A stretch of DNA of 64,000 bases from positions 62,001-126,000 of the forward strand of contig CBDBMH010000001.1 in assembly GCA_965207275.1 (NCBI GenBank), in the 5' to 3' direction. Under the pieces are notes generated by a model that did no database searches, was not told the origin of the DNA, and worked only from the letters and a program-made list of their open reading frames with translations. This document shows positions 1 to 8,200 of this stretch, in pieces (the stretch's first letter is position 1; the number at the start of each line of letters is the position of its first letter). Source of the stretch: Bin22 sp965207275 (GTDB lineage Bacteria > Chloroflexota > Dehalococcoidia > Lucifugimonadales > UBA3495). Both the position numbers and the translations under genes were made by a program.

Positions 1-105
1 GGAGGACAGGGGCCGAACTCTGCTAGCCGTAGTCCGGCGGAGATGGCCCGCCTTCCGTTGATCCTGGGTCCGACCGGGACGGTCTGTGGGCCCGGCTGCC
101 GCACT

Positions 106-1077
106 CTACTTCCGGTCCGGCTCCTGCCGCTTCAGCATGGCAGAGCAGCCCCGTTCGTCCACGAGATGGTTGACCGAGACCCGGCCGTGGCAGTCGTAGC
201 CAGTGGTGTAGGCGAATTCCACATCGGCGCCCCAGGGCACCCGTCCGCCGGTTCGGATAGTACCGCCGCCCGGCCCGCCGGCGCCCTTGATCACCACGCC
301 GTTGCGCCCGCCCTTCTTCCAAGCCATGACTTTCAGCTCCACCGGCGCCACCAGTTCCGCCGGAGAAGGCGCGAACAGGACTTCGTGCAGCCGCCTCAGC
401 ACGTCCCCGGAGGGTTTGCGATGGCCGTTCATCACCTGGGAGAGCATCCCGGTGCTGATGCCGGCCCGCCGCGCCGTTTCGTTCTGGGACCAGCCGTGAG
501 CGTCCATGCGCTCCCACAGGGCCTGCGGGTTGATGTCGGCAGGCTGGGCGGTCTCCACCTTCACCGGAGCCTCCAGCACCGTCTCCATCCGGGCCTGGGC
601 AGCAGGACTCAGATTGCGCTGGCCCCGGCTGACCTGTACCACGTAGCCATAGGTCAGTCCGGCCCGGTCCGCCACCTGCCGCAGGGTCATCCCACGTTCC
701 CGGGCTTTTTCCCGGAGGTAGGTGCTCTCTCCGCCCTTGACCACGCCGCCCTGGCGGTGGACGACGCCCTGGGGAAGGACTTCACCCAGGACTGCCTCAA
801 TCTTGCCGCGCATGAAGGGAGTGAGGTTCTTCTTGCCCCGGGCGACCTGGGACAGGTGGGAGGGACCGACGCCCATCAGGGCGGCCAGTTCCTTGATGTT
901 GAGGCCGCGCTCCCTGGCGGCCACGGACAGGTGGGACTCGGCCCGGCCGGTGCCGATGCCGCTGGCGGTGGGTTCGTCGGTGTAGTTGACGCGGCTGGCG
1001 CGGTCGTTGTGGTTGCCGTTGGTCTGGACGCTGGGTTCGATGTTGTAGTTGACGGTGTTCGTGGTGTTGGCCTTCAT
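106..1077 (-). CDS. Triple-XRE helix-turn-helix protein, module A copy (323 aa)
   Basis: Predicted DNA-binding regulator with three successive Xre/Cro-type helix-turn-helix units at roughly residues 50-100, 115-165 and 190-245. Each shows the pattern of a short helix, an 'LA..MGVG..HLSQV' or 'A.RAGISTGMLSQV' recognition segment and an 'NLSP' type turn. The N-terminal 45 residues are Asn/Thr rich, and about 75 C-terminal residues form an unrecognised Gly-rich domain. The start was placed at the ATG behind GGAGGAAACGAC; a longer upstream reading frame lacks such a site. Three XRE units in one chain is unusual for a repressor, and it might grip several half-sites or act as a scaffold. A near-identical copy lies at 25860-26828. 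Regulator is inferred from the folds only. Confidence 0.8.
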   Translation of the reverse strand: MKANTTNTVNYNIEPSVQTNGNHNDRASRVNYTDEPTASGIGTGRAESHLSVAARERGLNIKELAALMGVGPSHLSQVARGKKNLTPFMRGKIEAVLGEVLPQGVVHRQGGVVKGGESTYLREKARERGMTLRQVADRAGLTYGYVVQVSRGQRNLSPAAQARMETVLEAPVKVETAQPADINPQALWERMDAHGWSQNETARRAGISTGMLSQVMNGHRKPSGDVLRRLHEVLFAPSPAELVAPVELKVMAWKKGGRNGVVIKGAGGPGGGTIRTGGRVPWGADVEFAYTTGYDCHGRVSVNHLVDERGCSAMLKRQEPDRK

Positions 1078-1098
1078 GTCGTTTCCTCCGAAAGGCGG

Positions 1099-1134
1099 AA
1101 AGCGAGGCCGGCCCGAATGGACCGACCCCGCTCT
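1099..1134 (-). promoter_or_regulatory. 16-bp hairpin just upstream of the triple-XRE start (copy A)
   Basis: Arms 1099-1114 and 1119-1134 pair over 16 positions, counting G-T pairs, with a 4-base loop. It ends about 20 bases before the ribosome-binding site of the triple-XRE gene. The same hairpin stands at 25803-25838 in copy B. It could be a leader RNA structure or an operator. Confidence 0.55.
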
Positions 1135-1208
1135 CCGGTTCAAGATGCAGGTCGTTGGGTGCGGCCCATTCGCCGCTGTGGTTGTGTTCGCCGACGGCGA
1201 AACACGAA

Positions 1209-1251
1209 GAGCGGGGCCGCCTCCCCGCAGTTGGGAGAGACGACCCCGCTC
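1209..1251 (-). promoter_or_regulatory. Second leader hairpin of the triple-XRE gene (copy A)
   Basis: Perfect 8-bp outer arms GAGCGGGG and CCCCGCTC enclose a further CTCCC/GGGGAG pairing. Its first bases repeat those of the hairpin at 1099-1134. It is conserved in copy B at 25685-25727. Confidence 0.45.
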
Positions 1252-1338
1252 GTTGGTATCTATTCGGTTGTCAGTGGCGGCCCAGGGAGCCACCCCGGTT
1301 GCCGCCCCGCCGCGCTTGGCGCAGCGGGCCTTGGGTTG

Positions 1339-1620
1339 TCACCGCCGGTTCACTGGTCGCTCCAAGCGGCCCGTGGCGACCGGAAACTCAGGATGTTTGT
1401 TGTGTCTGGAGATCACCTCCTCGATGTTCTTGTGCTGGCAGTCGTCGCAGCTGTCGCTGACGTTCTGCTGGTTGCCGGCCCGGTTGCCGACGCCAGCGAC
1501 AACGCTGGCACTTGGCCCGGCTCCTGCCATTCGTGGCGTCATATTGGAGATGGCGCCGTTGCCTGTCCGGGCCATCCGGCGCGAGACGCAATGCGCCCAC
1601 GGTGGTGTTCGGCAGGTCAA
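1339..1620 (-). other. Possible small protein, conserved only at its C-terminus
   Basis: An open frame of up to 93 codons. Its last 27 codons (ending ...GRLERPVNRR) are identical in copy B (stop at 25597). Upstream, the copies are related only after indels, so the frame is not cleanly conserved. It contains GAGGAGGTGATC, an almost complete match to the anti-Shine-Dalgarno sequence, without a suitable start codon behind it. It may be a decayed gene or structured noncoding DNA. Confidence 0.2.
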
Positions 1621-2153
1621 GCCAGCCCGTGCAGAAGGCGCATCGCGTCCAGGTCCGGCGTCGCTACTCAGAGCGCCGGATTGGAGTGCTGGCGCAAGGC
1701 ACAGTACGGCCAGGGCTGGATTTGGCGGAAAGGCGGGTGGGAAGAATTCGGCGAACGCAGCTCGCCTGGCGGTCGCGTGACCAGGGACCGGGCCGGGGGA
1801 AACCGCGTGGCAGCAACGAGCGCCCGGCCTGTCGCTGAGGGATGACTGACCGGGGCAGGTGGAGGCAGCGTCGGTGGCTGCCGAGGTTGGGCAGCCGCGC
1901 CGCAGCGTGATAGGGCGTGCCGGAGCTTGCTATCTGCTCCGGCGGCAGGGCGAGGGCATGGCGAAGGGCGTCAGCCGCTCCGCAAATGTAGCCGGATGAT
2001 GGTAATCTCCGGGATGCCGTGTTGTTTCGATTCATCACCTCCCTGACGATGTGGTTGTTGACGTTGACCAGGGCAACTTTGCCCCGGCCGGGTTTGGGTT
2101 CCGGCCGGGGCGCCGCGAGCAGAACCCGCAGACGCCTCGGCCTGGTTTGGGAA

Positions 2154-2429
2154 CGGAGCGGGATCAATCGCTCCGGACCCTCCGTCCGTTGACGGGAGCG
2201 ATCAACTCCGGCCAGCGGACGGGTGTCCGGCAACCGGGAGGGATCAGCTCCCAGCCGCTGAACGGCGTCCGGCGGAAGAAGGACTTGAACACTCCAGCCG
2301 CCGGGCTGCCCAACGGGAGCAGGGCTTGGCACTCCAACCCGTTGGACAAGGCCGGGGAAGAAGGGATTGAGCACTCCAACCACCGGCCCGCGCTGCCTGC
2401 GGAGGACTTGAACACTCCGGGTCGGCAGC
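2154..2429 (-). repeat. Array of seven ~41-bp hairpin units (copy A)
   Basis: Seven consecutive imperfect palindromes start near 2154, 2185, 2229, 2269, 2310, 2350 and 2392, mostly 40-44 bp apart. Perfect arms include CCGGCGG/CCGCCGG (2269, 2298), CCAACGGG/CCCGTTGG (2310, 2338), GGCCGG/CCGGCC (2350, 2383) and GCTGCC/GGCAGC (2392, 2424). The arms differ from unit to unit, but the loops share a core read on the minus strand as GGAGTGTTCAAGTCC or close variants. The first three units carry GGAG..GATC..CTCC variants. The array lies between the HTH/coiled-coil gene and the triple-XRE gene; module B has its own array at 24484-24758. Confidence 0.75.
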
Positions 2430-2481
2430 ATTCCCTCGTGGGCCGGCCTTGCGGCAAAGACCCGGGCTGAGGGAGGGACCC

Positions 2482-2535
2482 CCAGGTTTCTACGGCGGGA
2501 AACCTGGAAAAGCCTGACAACATAGATATTGTCGG
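2482..2535 (-). terminator. Twin hairpins downstream of the HTH/coiled-coil gene (copy A)
   Basis: On the minus strand a hairpin (arms at 2529-2535 and 2513-2520) is followed by TTTT, resembling an intrinsic terminator. A second, perfect 9-bp hairpin with arms CCAGGTTTC and GAAACCTGG follows at 2482-2507. Both are recognisable in copy B. Confidence 0.5.
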
Positions 2536-2620
2536 CCTTGCTGACGCCCCTGGATAGGCCGTGCGCGCCCCACCGGGCAAGTGTTAACCGGACTGGAACC
2601 GGCCCTTTCGGGGCGGCTAC

Positions 2621-3448
2621 CTACCTGCGCCACAGCCGCAGCGCCAGCGCCAGCGCCCGGAGCGGCCACCGCAGCCGTTCCCGCCGCCTCCGGGCCCGGC
2701 GGGTTTCCGCCAGGGTGGTGCTTCGCCAGTTGGTCTGGTTGTTGCGGTCCAGGCCCGTGAGGGGATAGTCCTGCGGGGGCAGGGTCAGGCCGTGGTCTTC
2801 CAGGAGCGCCAGTTCCACGGTCATGAGCCGTTCCTCGTCGCGCAGCCAGTCAAGCCCCTTGCCCCGGTCGGGGTGGCGCTGCCGCAGCGCCCGCCACTCC
2901 TGGATCAGGGGCCAGGCGTCGCCGAAGACCGCCTCGTCGTCAGCGGCGGGTTCCAGGGTGGCCAGTTCGGGGAACTCGCGGCGCGGCGCACGCGGCGGTG
3001 AGGGCGGCTGGCTCGAACTGACGGCGGGCGTTGCGCTCGGCGGAGCCTGCGCGTTTTCCACTTTCGCCAGCCTGGCCTCGATGCTCCGCAAGGCCTGCCC
3101 GTGGGCTGCAACCTCGCCCTGGACGGCGGCCAGGCCCGCGCCGGTCTCCCCGGCCAGTTCCTCCACCCTATCCAGCCGCCCGGCCAGCAGGTCGTTGCGC
3201 TGCCGCTGCTCCTGGGCCGGCGACCCGGCCCCGTCGAGCAGCGCCCGGTCCAGGGCCACCCGCATCCGCCGGGTGAGTTGTCCGCTCTCCAGGCTGGCGG
3301 TCAGGGTGCGGTGGTCCACGTCCAGGTCCGCCGCCGCTTGGCGCGGCCCCTTGTCGCGCACCAGTTCGTCCAACAGCGCCATCAGCCGCAGGTGGTGCAG
3401 GTCCTCGATGCTCTCGCTCCGGTGGATGCCCGGCCTCTCCGTCGTCAT
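2621..3448 (-). CDS. HTH/coiled-coil DNA-binding protein, module A copy (275 aa)
   Basis: Unnamed family. An N-terminal helix-turn-helix (about residues 20-65) reads 'MALLDELVRDKG...AADLDVDHRTLTASLESGQLTRRMRVAL'. A coiled coil follows (about 76-130), then a Pro/Ser-rich linker and an Arg/Trp-rich C-terminal domain with 'W..LR..HPDRGKGLDWL' and a basic amphipathic tail. The start follows GGAGGCGGGAAC. The same HTH pattern recurs in the genes at 23462, 60871 and (relic) 5548, and more distantly at the N-terminus of the Replic_Relax-like protein at 55800. The protein probably forms dimers or oligomers through the coiled coil. Role unknown; a regulator of the module is the simplest inference. Confidence 0.7.
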   Translation of the reverse strand: MTTERPGIHRSESIEDLHHLRLMALLDELVRDKGPRQAAADLDVDHRTLTASLESGQLTRRMRVALDRALLDGAGSPAQEQRQRNDLLAGRLDRVEELAGETGAGLAAVQGEVAAHGQALRSIEARLAKVENAQAPPSATPAVSSSQPPSPPRAPRREFPELATLEPAADDEAVFGDAWPLIQEWRALRQRHPDRGKGLDWLRDEERLMTVELALLEDHGLTLPPQDYPLTGLDRNNQTNWRSTTLAETRRARRRRERLRWPLRALALALRLWRR

Positions 3449-4049
3449 GTTCCCGCCTCCGCATACAAAAATGTTCGTTTCAGGTAGGGCGATTGCACGC
3501 GGTCTTCGATTTCCCCTGGGACAAAAATGCCGGTTTCAGGCAGGGCCGTTGTACCCGGACGTTGGAACGGGGCCTTACGAAAACCGTTAACGGGAAACGT
3601 CCGGTAGGGGGCCGATTTCCCCGGGTTCCAGGTTCAAAACGTCCCGACCTGCATTGCCGCCACCGGACGCGACTCATGTACACCCCAATGACACCACGAG
3701 AGGGGCCGCCTTCGTAAGGCCCGGCGCGCCCCCGCAGGAAGGTGGGGGCGCGCGCGAGGTTATGCGGAGGGAGATGTTCGTTCACACTCTACGGCAGTGG
3801 CGGAGCGTCTCCGGCACGCCTTCAACCAACGAGAGGCAGAAGAAGACCAGAAGACCGGTGACCATGCTGAATGCCGTTTTCACCGGAGTGGCCACCGAGC
3901 CGGCATCGCCGGCGGCGTCCGGCCCCAGGGTTTGCCCGGCGGGGTTCATGAGCCGGCGGGGAAGGCCAGGGGAAGCGCTGGGCAGAAGAACGCGGCCAGC
4001 GACCACACCACGACGCCCTCGGCGCCGGGGCCGCAGAACACGGAGGAAC
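3449..4049. promoter_or_regulatory. Divergent control region of module A
   Basis: A 600-base region between two divergent genes. It holds two direct repeats of the form CTGAAAC-N4-CATTTTTGT (near 3465-3485 and 3520-3540), a strong CG-rich hairpin near 3725-3760 (arms CGCGCCCCC and GGGGGCGCG), and a GTGTACA anchor near 3677 that also occurs at 5.36, 8.01, 12.43 and 23.23 kb. A 101-codon frame with a GTG start is open here in both module copies but has no ribosome-binding site. High DNA identity between the copies suggests control sequence rather than a protein. Confidence 0.5.
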
Positions 4050-4277
4050 ATGACGAAATCGAATCAGGGGAACCGGTACCGGCGAAGGTCGAGCCGGGGG
4101 AATCAACCCGCCGGGCAACGGCGTGGGCAAGTGGACGCCGAGCTGCCGGAGCAGCAGCATAGACCCGATTACTCGCCCCAGCAGCGGGAGCAGGTCCGGG
4201 AGGGTCTGCGCATTCTGGCCCGGCTGATTGCCCGCGCGCACCTGCGGCGGCAGAAAGGGTGCCCACGACCGGAATGA
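4050..4277 (+). CDS. Small basic protein, module A copy (75 aa)
   Basis: A 75-residue protein starting behind CGGAGGA. The N-terminal third is rich in Asn, Gln, Arg and Gly. The C-terminal half, 'PDYSPQQREQVREGLRILARLIARAHLRR', should form one amphipathic, strongly basic helix, suggesting nucleic-acid or membrane binding. It is transcribed divergently from the HTH/coiled-coil gene. The copy at 22646-22873 has the same length and position. No family recognised. Confidence 0.6.
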   Translation: MTKSNQGNRYRRRSSRGNQPAGQRRGQVDAELPEQQHRPDYSPQQREQVREGLRILARLIARAHLRRQKGCPRPE

Positions 4278-4468
4278 CCGGCGGGTGTTAGAAGAGAGCC
4301 GCGGCGCCGGGACGCTTTCACCAACCCAGTCCGAAGCCAAGCCCTTCCAGCAACCACTCAACCGCTGTGGGCCGCTTCAGCGTCACCAGCAGGAAGCAAG
4401 ACGCCCAGCGAGACGGCGTTGAGCGCCAGGTCAAAGGCGGCGCCCCCATGCCGTCTATAGCGCAGAAC

Positions 4469-5101
4469 TCAGAATTGAACCACAACCTTCCGGTGAAGCC
4501 TCCCGGTGCGGCGATTGCCAACCGCCAGCGCGGTGTGACGTCCCGCATCGACGTGGACGCCGGAGGAGCGGGGCTCGACTCCGTGATCCGCGCCACGCAG
4601 CGGGTGGCGTTGGTCTCCGTTGAAACCGACGCGGGGAGAGCGAGGCTCGATCCCAGTCAATCGGTCCGGGTCGGGGACGGACCCGCCAGCTTTCGTTCGG
4701 GAAAGGCTGGAAAAACCGTGAACTGCATTGATTATCGCCCGCACTCCCGTCGCAGGGAACGGATTTTGCAATCGCCTGGTCATCCGCGCCGCCAATCGCT
4801 TGCTCCGCGCTTGCTGGCCGCTCGCCGCCGTCATCTCCAACGTAGAATTGAGCCACGACGCTGCGCGGTCGGCCCCGGCCCTGACGGCAGCCATGTCCGC
4901 TAATTCCACCATGCCCCCAGGGAGAGCGCCCGGCGCAGCCAGCGCAGGATGAACCGCCGGGCCAAAGCCTTCCTGGTGTTCGCCAGGGCCTTCCCCAGTC
5001 TCCGCCCTGCCCGCCTTTTCGACGAATTCCCTCAGGAGCATCCGCAGCACGAACTCCCGCCACTCCCCGGTGTCGCCCATCCCTTCGTTCTGGGCATCCA
5101 T
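4469..5101 (-). CDS. Hypothetical protein (210 aa)
   Basis: Not recognised. The start is the ATG behind AAGGAGCAAAGCG. The first ~110 residues look like ordinary protein, with helix-rich 'WREFVLRMLLREFVEKAG' and 'LADMAAVRAGADRAASWLNSTLEMTA'. The last ~80 residues are Arg/Gly-rich and resemble read-through of noncoding DNA, so the original gene may have been shorter or frameshifted. It lies next to module A and is preceded by the paired-palindrome repeat at 5222-5366, which could be its control region. Confidence 0.4.
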   Translation of the reverse strand: MDAQNEGMGDTGEWREFVLRMLLREFVEKAGRAETGEGPGEHQEGFGPAVHPALAAPGALPGGMVELADMAAVRAGADRAASWLNSTLEMTAASGQQARSKRLAARMTRRLQNPFPATGVRAIINAVHGFSSLSRTKAGGSVPDPDRLTGIEPRSPRVGFNGDQRHPLRGADHGVEPRSSGVHVDAGRHTALAVGNRRTGRLHRKVVVQF

Positions 5102-5221
5102 CGCGCTTTGCTCCTTCACGTTCAATCTGCTGGCCGGAATGTCCTTTAGGGGGTTGTCCGGTAGGCGGGAATACGGCCCGGTCAACGAACCGCTCGCCCT
5201 GATGTGGCTGGGCGTTCACTG

Positions 5222-5366
5222 CCCAAAAGGGAATTTCGCCGGAACCCGCCCTTTCAGCCAAGCGCTCGCAAGACCGCCCTGAATTCCCTCGATTTCCGCC
5301 GGTTTCAAGTTCAAAATACCCTCCGACTCCCCAAAAGGGCATTCCTCCCAATCTCTGTACGCGGGT
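5222..5366 (-). promoter_or_regulatory. Paired-palindrome repeat, copy i
   Basis: Two copies of CCCAAAAGGG at 5222-5231 and 5330-5339, 108 bp apart, next to an anchor CCAATCTCTGTACGCGGGT (5348-5366). The intervening bases match those of copies ii (7865-8014) and iii (12274-12433) in blocks such as the one reading TTGAACTTGAAACCGG on the minus strand. Here the repeat sits upstream of the gene at 4469-5101. Confidence 0.55.
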
Positions 5367-5547
5367 CTGCCGTCACACCGTGCCCCGGCACGTCCCCCGG
5401 CGCAAGAGATGCAATGCAACCGGCGCCATAAACCGACACGAGGCCGCGAAAAGGTTGTTGACACAAGAGCCGTGCCAATTGTGGTGTCCGGGGCGATTCA
5501 GCTTTGAAATCACGCCGGCGGCCATCCATCAAGGGGTTTGGATTTCC

Positions 5548-5964
5548 TTACGGGGTTGCCACTGTGGATGCGGTTCCGCAGCGATTGCACTTTGGCGCGC
5601 CGGACACGGGACGAAACGGCCGTTTCAGGTGGAGGTGGCGGCCGTGGAGGTTGCTCCCGGTGTCGTCATGCACGGCGGAACGTGCGGGGAGCCGGGAAAG
5701 CGGGGGATGGTTGCTCCCGGTGTCGTCATGCACGGTCATGGAGGAGCGGCCGCCGTCCACCGAAGCCGAGGAGCCGCCTGCGCCGACCGCATTCCTGAAT
5801 TCGGGCAGCGCCTGCCGCACCCGCCGGGACGCTTGCCGGCAGCCGCGGCAGACCGCCAGGGTCTGGTTCACGCCCAAGACCTCGGTGGCGGGCACTCGGC
5901 CCTGTTCCTCCGACACGCTATGCAGCAGGTCTCGTTGAGGGTCGTGGGGCAGGGGCTGCCCCAC
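5548..5964 (-). pseudogene. Decayed HTH/coiled-coil gene
   Basis: The minus-strand translation contains 'GRVPATEVLGVNQTLAVCRGCRQASRRVRQALPEFRNAVG', which aligns with 'GRVPAAGVLGVNYRTLALCCDSRQVSRRMRRALVEFRERRG' of the intact gene at 60871-61776. The coiled-coil and C-terminal domains are missing or scrambled. A direct repeat, GGTTGCTCCCGGTGTCGTCA, occurs twice (about 5650 and 5709). The upstream DNA to 6180 also matches the region before 60871, so this is an inverted, degenerated copy. Confidence 0.6.
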
Positions 5965-6046
5965 TCAACCGCAGAGTCGTGGTTTACCTGGAGGGCGAGC
6001 CCATCGCGGTCGTTCATGGCTTCACCATGAGTCAGGACTACAATCT

Positions 6047-6174
6047 CCGCAATGCAATCAATGCAATGAAGTGATTATGGACCCGCAGTAAAATTCGAGA
6101 CTCCAACTCCCACCGGAACGCAGGGCAACCCCTTGATTCAAGTAGGAATGACCGCCGGATTGCAGAATGCAATC
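6047..6174. repeat. TTGCA-type palindromes upstream of the HTH relic
   Basis: Contains a perfect palindrome GATTGCA-GAA-TGCAATC (6158-6174) and clustered GCAATGCAATCAATGCAATG near 6050. Similar TTGCA half-sites occur before the related HTH genes at 47088, 55561 and 60871 and beside recombinase cassette 1. Candidate operators. Confidence 0.4.
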
Positions 6175-6379
6175 TCCTTCTAATTCCCTTTCAGGACTGC
6201 AACTGTGGAAATCAGGTCCGGGCGATAGCAGTTTGACGTGTCCGGCGCCCGCAGGCATCAACCTCGCCGAATTCAGGGACAGGTTGGTCCAGGCGATGAT
6301 CGCTGGGACGCCGCCGCCGGAAAACGGGCAGAAAGGCCGCCTCCAGCGGCGGTCGGACGGGAAGGATGTTTCCGGTTCC

Positions 6380-6512
6380 CAGGACGATTGCAAAGTTCAT
6401 GCCGAGCCGCTCATGGTGAGCCTGTCGAACCACGATCTGCTCGATCTGGCACCATTCGACAAGCGCAAGATGAGCCGATCCGAATGGATGGCGCTACTTT
6501 GCAATCGTCCTG
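6380..6512. mobile_element. MITE-like 133-bp element with 17-bp inverted ends
   Basis: Ends CAGGACGATTGCAAAGT (6380-6396) and its exact reverse complement (6496-6512). The 99-bp interior holds two opposed copies of the widespread interspersed palindrome with core TTCGACAAGC (about 6408-6430 and 6450-6475). No coding capacity. It lies ~140 bp before a lipoprotein gene. The size and perfect ends suggest a non-autonomous mobile or REP-type unit. Confidence 0.55.
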
Positions 6513-6652
6513 TCCGGTTCCGGGCCATTCTTGCGAGCCTCGCATCCCCACGGATACGATAGGGCGACGACACAGGCGGTCGATTGTCGGGCGGGGGCCC
6601 GATGGATGCCGTCGCCTTCGCATACGACGTGGCAGGTGAGGAATTGACAAGG

Positions 6653-7696
6653 ATGGACCGTTGGTTTTGGATGGCGGCGGTGGCCGGTTGCGCGTGCCTG
6701 CTGCTGGCCGCCGGGTGCGGCAACAGCGAGGTGTTCGATGACGCGGATAAAGTGATGGTGGGGTTGATCACCAAGACCGACGGGAACCCCTTCTTCGTGG
6801 AGATGGAGGAGGCCGCGCGGCAGCGGGCGTATGAGCTGGGCGTGGAACTACGCGCCTACGCCGGGGAACATGACGGCGATTGGGAGAGCCAGGCGCGGGC
6901 GATGGCGGAACTGGTGGCGGATGGTGCCCATGGCATCCTGATCACGCCTTCGGACCCGGCGGCCCTGAGCGACGCCGTGCGAGAAGCGCGGGAGGCCGGG
7001 GTGCTGGTGATCGCGCTGGACACGCCCTTCCAGCAAGGGGACGTGGTGGACGGGACCTTCGCCACGGACAACTTCAGGGCCGGGGAGTTGATCGGCCGGT
7101 GGGCCAAGGCCAGGCTGGAGACGGAGGTCAGGGAGGCCAGGATCGCAACGCTGGACGGCTACCCCACGCCGGTGTCGGTGGACGTGCTGCGCAACCAGGG
7201 CTTTCTGAAGGGCTACGGCATCGACGTGAAGGACGCTGGAAAGATGGGCGACGAAGACGATCCCCGCATCGTGGGCCGCGGGGTGACCCTGGGCACGGAG
7301 AAAGGAGGGCGCAACGCGATGGAGGAACTCATCGGCCAGCGCCCTTCCATCAACCTGGCGTACGCCATCAACGAGCCGGCGGCGACGGGGGCATACGCGA
7401 CGCTGGCGGAGCTGGGGCTGGCGGAGGACGTGTTGATCGTAACCATCGACGGCGGCTGCGACGGGGTGAGGCGGGTGGCGTCGGGAGAGTTCGGGGCCAC
7501 GGTGATGCAGTACCCGCTGGAGATGGCGCGGCTGGGAGTGGAGGCGGTGGCGGAGCACGCCAGGACGGGCGAGAAGCCAGAGAACACGCCGGGGCTGGAC
7601 TTTCACGACACCGGCGCGGCGCTGGTGGCCGGAGAGCCGGTGGCCGGCGTCCCGTCCGTCGGCGTGGCGGAGGGTCTGCGGGAGTGCTGGGGGTAG
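6653..7696 (+). CDS. Periplasmic sugar-binding lipoprotein (Peripla_BP_4 type, 347 aa)
   Basis: Exported substrate-binding protein of the ribose/galactose type used by ABC importers. The signal peptide ends in the lipobox LLAAGC with Cys22 as the lipidated residue. The mature part starts with a typical 'VMVGLITKTDGNPFFVEMEEAARQRAYELGVELRAYAG' and continues with 'GILITPSDPAALSDAVREAREAGVLVIALDTPF', both hallmarks of the family's ligand cleft. The ATG at 6653 was preferred because it directly precedes the signal peptide. No permease or ATPase gene lies nearby, so partner proteins must be encoded elsewhere, or the protein is a stand-alone receptor. The ligand is unknown. Confidence 0.85.
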   Translation: MDRWFWMAAVAGCACLLLAAGCGNSEVFDDADKVMVGLITKTDGNPFFVEMEEAARQRAYELGVELRAYAGEHDGDWESQARAMAELVADGAHGILITPSDPAALSDAVREAREAGVLVIALDTPFQQGDVVDGTFATDNFRAGELIGRWAKARLETEVREARIATLDGYPTPVSVDVLRNQGFLKGYGIDVKDAGKMGDEDDPRIVGRGVTLGTEKGGRNAMEELIGQRPSINLAYAINEPAATGAYATLAELGLAEDVLIVTIDGGCDGVRRVASGEFGATVMQYPLEMARLGVEAVAEHARTGEKPENTPGLDFHDTGAALVAGEPVAGVPSVGVAEGLRECWG

Positions 7697-7864
7697 TGGT
7701 CAGGGTACAGAACCCCGTGGCGACAATCGGCCTTCTGCAACTGTGCTCCATCCTGTCCGGTCCGGTAGGGGCCGGTCGATGACGTCGTAGACGCGCCCGG
7801 GTCCGGTGTCGGCTTCGCCAAGGGAAGCGCTGGCTGCGATGTTAGGACAGACATACCCCGGGCC

Positions 7865-8014
7865 ACTTTTATTTTCAAAACTTCGCCGGAACCGTCCCTT
7901 TCACCCAAGCGCTCGCGGAACCGGCCGGGAAGCCCTGATTTTCGGCCCGATTCAAGTTCAGATCTGCCCCGGACTTTTGGAAACAAAAGTCACGCCAATC
8001 TCTGTACACGGGTA
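7865..8014 (-). promoter_or_regulatory. Paired-palindrome repeat, copy ii
   Basis: ACTTTTG-GAAA-CAAAAGT at 7973-7990 and a weaker ACTTTT/AAAACT pair at 7865-7882, 108 bp apart, then the anchor CCAATCTCTGTACACGGGTA (7995-8014). Same orientation as copies i and iii. No gene lies directly downstream on the minus strand, so it is orphaned here, between the sugar-binding gene and the SNF2 operon. Confidence 0.5.
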
Positions 8015-8200
8015 TGGCATCTCAGCGGGCCTAATTTTGCCCATTCCCCGTAGAGGCGGAGGCCGTAACGCGTGGCCGATTGACGGGCCGCAGAAATGTC
8101 GGGAGCGCCCGAAGCAGGACACCCGTGAAGGGCCGGCCCTGCAACGCTTGACGACCGTCGGCGACGGGCTATAGTGGGGTTGGAGGAGACGCCGCCCGGG

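Noticed and set aside
43..1845. Long plus-strand reading frame of 600 codons
   Set aside because: It is the antisense of the triple-XRE gene, whose minus-strand frame has domains, a ribosome-binding site and a conserved copy.
2154..2429. CRISPR array interpretation of the hairpin repeats
   Set aside because: Unit length is regular but the outer arms vary and the loop is conserved, the opposite of repeat-spacer organisation. No cas genes are present.
1664..2431. 255-codon frame through the hairpin array, also open in module B (24391-25350)
   Set aside because: The frame is shared, but the DNA is so similar that this is expected. The translation is Pro/Arg-rich with no family and no good start, and the palindromic structure explains the conservation better. 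A dN/dS test on more homologues could reopen this.
3480..3785. 101-codon minus-strand frame with a GTG start, the same length in both modules (other copy 23125-23430)
   Set aside because: No ribosome-binding site, and it spans the direct repeats and hairpins of the divergent control region; treated as regulatory DNA.
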